Assembly: GCA_937907495.1 (NCBI GenBank)
Contig: CALESS010000042.1
Location: forward strand, 1-5,592
Source: an uncultured Anaerolineaceae bacterium
Lineage (GTDB): Bacteria > Chloroflexota > Anaerolineae > Anaerolineales > Anaerolineaceae
Direction: 5' to 3'
DNA length: 5,592 bases
The stretch's first letter is position 1. Each line of letters opens with the position of its first letter. Both the position numbers and the translations under genes were made by a program. Of the stretch, positions 3,864-5,592 are shown piece after piece. Below the pieces are notes generated by a model. The model did not search any database. It was not told the origin of the DNA and saw nothing but the letters and a program-made list of their open reading frames with translations.

Positions 3864-5592
3864 TTATCGAAGTAATTGCTCAGCTTTCGTATAGGCATCA
3901 ATGGCGGCTTGAAGCTGATTGTTGCGCAGATAAGCATCACCCAGTACCTGGTACAGTTCGATCTGCATGGGGTGGCGGTCAATTGCCTCCCGAAGATCGT
4001 GGATGGTTTCTTCCAAGAGGTCACCGGAGGCAACCAACTGCTCGTATTCGGCGGCGGCGGATTCCAAGTCGCGGCGGCGCAAATCTTTCTGAGCTTTCTG
4101 CAATGTTTCCCAGGGAGAGGGACTGGTTTCCCAACCATCTCTTGCCGGGGGCGTTTGAGGGATTTCCGGTTCCGGCAGTAATGGTTCGCCAGCTTCAGGT
4201 ACTTGCGAGGCTTCCAACTCCTCATCCCTGGTGGGGGAGGGCGTGAAGGCTGGTTCTGAGGGAGGTTCAGTGGTTTCCGTGAGGGGGATTTCTTCAATTT
4301 CTTCGCGTACCCAACGGGCATCACCGGTCTCCAGGCCGAGTGCAGGTTCGGGGGTGGTTTGATCAATGCCTTTCAGCCAATCCGGGAGTTCAACTTCCGT
4401 CAGTTCAGGCTGCTCTTCTTCCAGGGATGAATCCGGGAGAATCTCAGAAGGGGCTTCCGGTGCCTGCATGCCAGGGGTTTCCACTTGCGGTTGGGGGGCG
4501 GGTTCCGGTTCAATTTCCTCGTTTTCGGCTGTCTCCGCCATCTCCATCACCGGTGGTTCGATGGTTGGAAGGGAAGTCTCAATTTCGATGGAAGTCTCTT
4601 CTTCCGTGAATTGAGAGATTTCAACCGCCGGTTCTAACGAGTCCAGGTCTGCTTCATCCGTGGATTCGGATTGCAATACTGACTCTTCAGCAACCGCAGG
4701 GGGTGCATTCTCCACATCGGCTGGCAGGGGAGGCTGTTCGGGGGCGTTTTCTACTTCGCGTTGCAGCCAATCTGGCATTTCAGTGGAAAGTTCGTCTTTG
4801 GCAGCGGAAAGTGTACCTTCGATCGCTCCCTGGCGGGCGGCAAGAGCTTCCATCCAGGCCAGAGCGGCTTCGAGGTCATCCGGCATTTCGGTGGAGAGAG
4901 GGGCAGAGACCGGTGGAGTTTGCTCTGTCGGGTGACTTTCCATTCTATCCATCACCTCGGAATCGACCTGGAGGATTTCCTCGAACTCTTCCGTTTCAGA
5001 AGGAAGCAGATCATCCGCCTGTTCGGCCTCGGTTTCACTGATTCCAACTGTTTCTTCGGAGGTTAAAGAGGGAAGCTCAACATCTGCGAGTGGAGAGGGT
5101 TCTTCGGCTTCCACAGGCTCGGGTTCAGGTTCCAGATCCGGCTGGCGAACCACGTTAACCGGTTGGGTGGGCGCTTGGGTTTCCTGTTCCAATTGTTCCA
5201 TGGAGAGGAGGGGCTCACCGATCTGTTCTGGAATTTCAGGCTCCAGGGATTCTATTTCTTCGCCGGAGGATTCAGAAGTTGGTGCTTCCGCTTCTCCGTC
5301 CTCTTCCATCCCTTCCGCGGAGGGTGAACTGATGATCTCATCATGGGTGGCGGCGAAATCCATAGCCGGGGCGTCCGCCTCGCTTTCGGCGGCTGGCGGG
5401 AGAGTGGATTCGATATCTGTCAGCCATTCCGGCAGATCGGCAGGGATTGCCTCATCCATCAGCGGACTGTCCTCTTCCACTTCCTGGGTGAAATCTTGCG
5501 ATCCGTCCGGAACAATTGCGGGGGTAACTTCCGTAAACCATTCGGGGAGGTCTTCGACCGGGGTTTCTTCGGCTGCCTCGGCGGGGGCTGCT
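3864..5592 (-). CDS. Large acidic, probably disordered protein with C-terminal TPR (partial, N-terminus off-window)
   Basis: The frame is open to the right edge with no credible start, so 575 C-terminal residues are visible. Residues about 1-485 are very rich in Glu, Pro, Ser, Thr and Ala, with no cysteine and no membrane segment seen, so they are likely disordered. Short hydrophobic Trp motifs recur in this background: LPEWF (15-19), LPEWL (53-57), MPDWL (272-276) and LPDWL (402-406). A related MPDDLEAALAWMEALA segment sits at 236-251, and W427 lies in a similar acidic context. Residues about 492-575 are helical, and the last 31 (IELYQVLGDAYLRNN, then QAAIDAYTKAEQ) form a good TPR unit. TPRs usually mediate protein contacts. 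I recall similar proteins in Anaerolineae but know no function. A GTG at 5480 begins a shorter open frame, but the same composition and motif continue upstream of it, so it is not the start. The gene precedes ndk by 13 nt. Confidence 0.85.
   Translation of the reverse strand, partial: AAPAEAAEETPVEDLPEWFTEVTPAIVPDGSQDFTQEVEEDSPLMDEAIPADLPEWLTDIESTLPPAAESEADAPAMDFAATHDEIISSPSAEGMEEDGEAEAPTSESSGEEIESLEPEIPEQIGEPLLSMEQLEQETQAPTQPVNVVRQPDLEPEPEPVEAEEPSPLADVELPSLTSEETVGISETEAEQADDLLPSETEEFEEILQVDSEVMDRMESHPTEQTPPVSAPLSTEMPDDLEAALAWMEALAARQGAIEGTLSAAKDELSTEMPDWLQREVENAPEQPPLPADVENAPPAVAEESVLQSESTDEADLDSLEPAVEISQFTEEETSIEIETSLPTIEPPVMEMAETAENEEIEPEPAPQPQVETPGMQAPEAPSEILPDSSLEEEQPELTEVELPDWLKGIDQTTPEPALGLETGDARWVREEIEEIPLTETTEPPSEPAFTPSPTRDEELEASQVPEAGEPLLPEPEIPQTPPARDGWETSPSPWETLQKAQKDLRRRDLESAAAEYEQLVASGDLLEETIHDLREAIDRHPMQIELYQVLGDAYLRNNQLQAAIDAYTKAEQLLR

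Noticed and set aside
3851..4366. A 172-residue N-terminal extension of Ndk
   Set aside because: It is antiphase to the TPR gene, has Pro/Arg-rich sequence unlike any Ndk, and a good Shine-Dalgarno plus family homology start at TTG 3850.
4660..4935. Ser/Gly-rich plus-strand frames opposite the acidic TPR protein
   Set aside because: These are the expected complement of Glu/Pro/Ser codons. They have no start signals and no homology.
1..5592. CRISPR array, insertion sequence, phage or toxin-antitoxin content
   Set aside because: No regularly spaced direct repeats, transposase or integrase motifs, or small paired genes were seen. All coding space is explained by the listed genes.

Overview
This 5.6 kb window is bacterial, and every gene in it is read from the minus strand. 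The terminators, the promoter in front of the tRNA, the ribosome binding sites and the tRNA are all of bacterial type. The best guess at lineage is Chloroflexota, probably Anaerolineae. It rests on the long acidic, Trp-motif-bearing TPR protein, which resembles proteins I recall from that class, so it is inference and not proven by the sequence.

Layout in the direction of transcription (right to left): (1) 5592-3864, the C-terminal 575 residues of a large acidic, probably disordered protein ending in TPR helices; its start lies outside the window. (2) 3850-3395, ndk (nucleoside diphosphate kinase), 13 nt downstream with its own Shine-Dalgarno and a TTG start, closed by a strong hairpin terminator at 3373-3334. 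(3) A 160-nt gap holding that terminator, candidate -10 elements and a perfect 16-bp inverted repeat (3283-3298) that looks like a metalloregulator operator. (4) A ferrous iron uptake operon: a short DtxR/MntR-type regulator (3234-2815), a FeoA-FeoB fusion (2818-563) overlapping it by 4 nt in an ATGA junction, and a FeoC-like winged-helix protein with four cysteines (561-280). (5) tRNA-Gly(CCC) at 245-174, driven by a near-perfect sigma-70 promoter whose -35 hexamer contains the feoC stop codon, followed by a terminator at 159-131. (6) A 130-nt tail with a spaced 9-bp inverted repeat and a possible ribosome binding site for a gene that would start just beyond position 1.

How the parts work together: the regulator probably senses Fe(II) or Mn(II) and represses its own operon through the inverted repeat. 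FeoAB is the inner-membrane Fe(II) transporter with its G-protein and FeoA domains on one chain. FeoC is a small accessory protein that may carry an Fe-S cluster. I see no terminator between feoC and the tRNA, so feo transcripts probably run through the tRNA to its terminator. The system as a whole is a recognisable Feo locus and not a new class. The points most worth checking are the tRNA promoter fused to the feoC stop, the regulator's unusual metal-site residues, and the acidic Trp-motif/TPR protein next to ndk.
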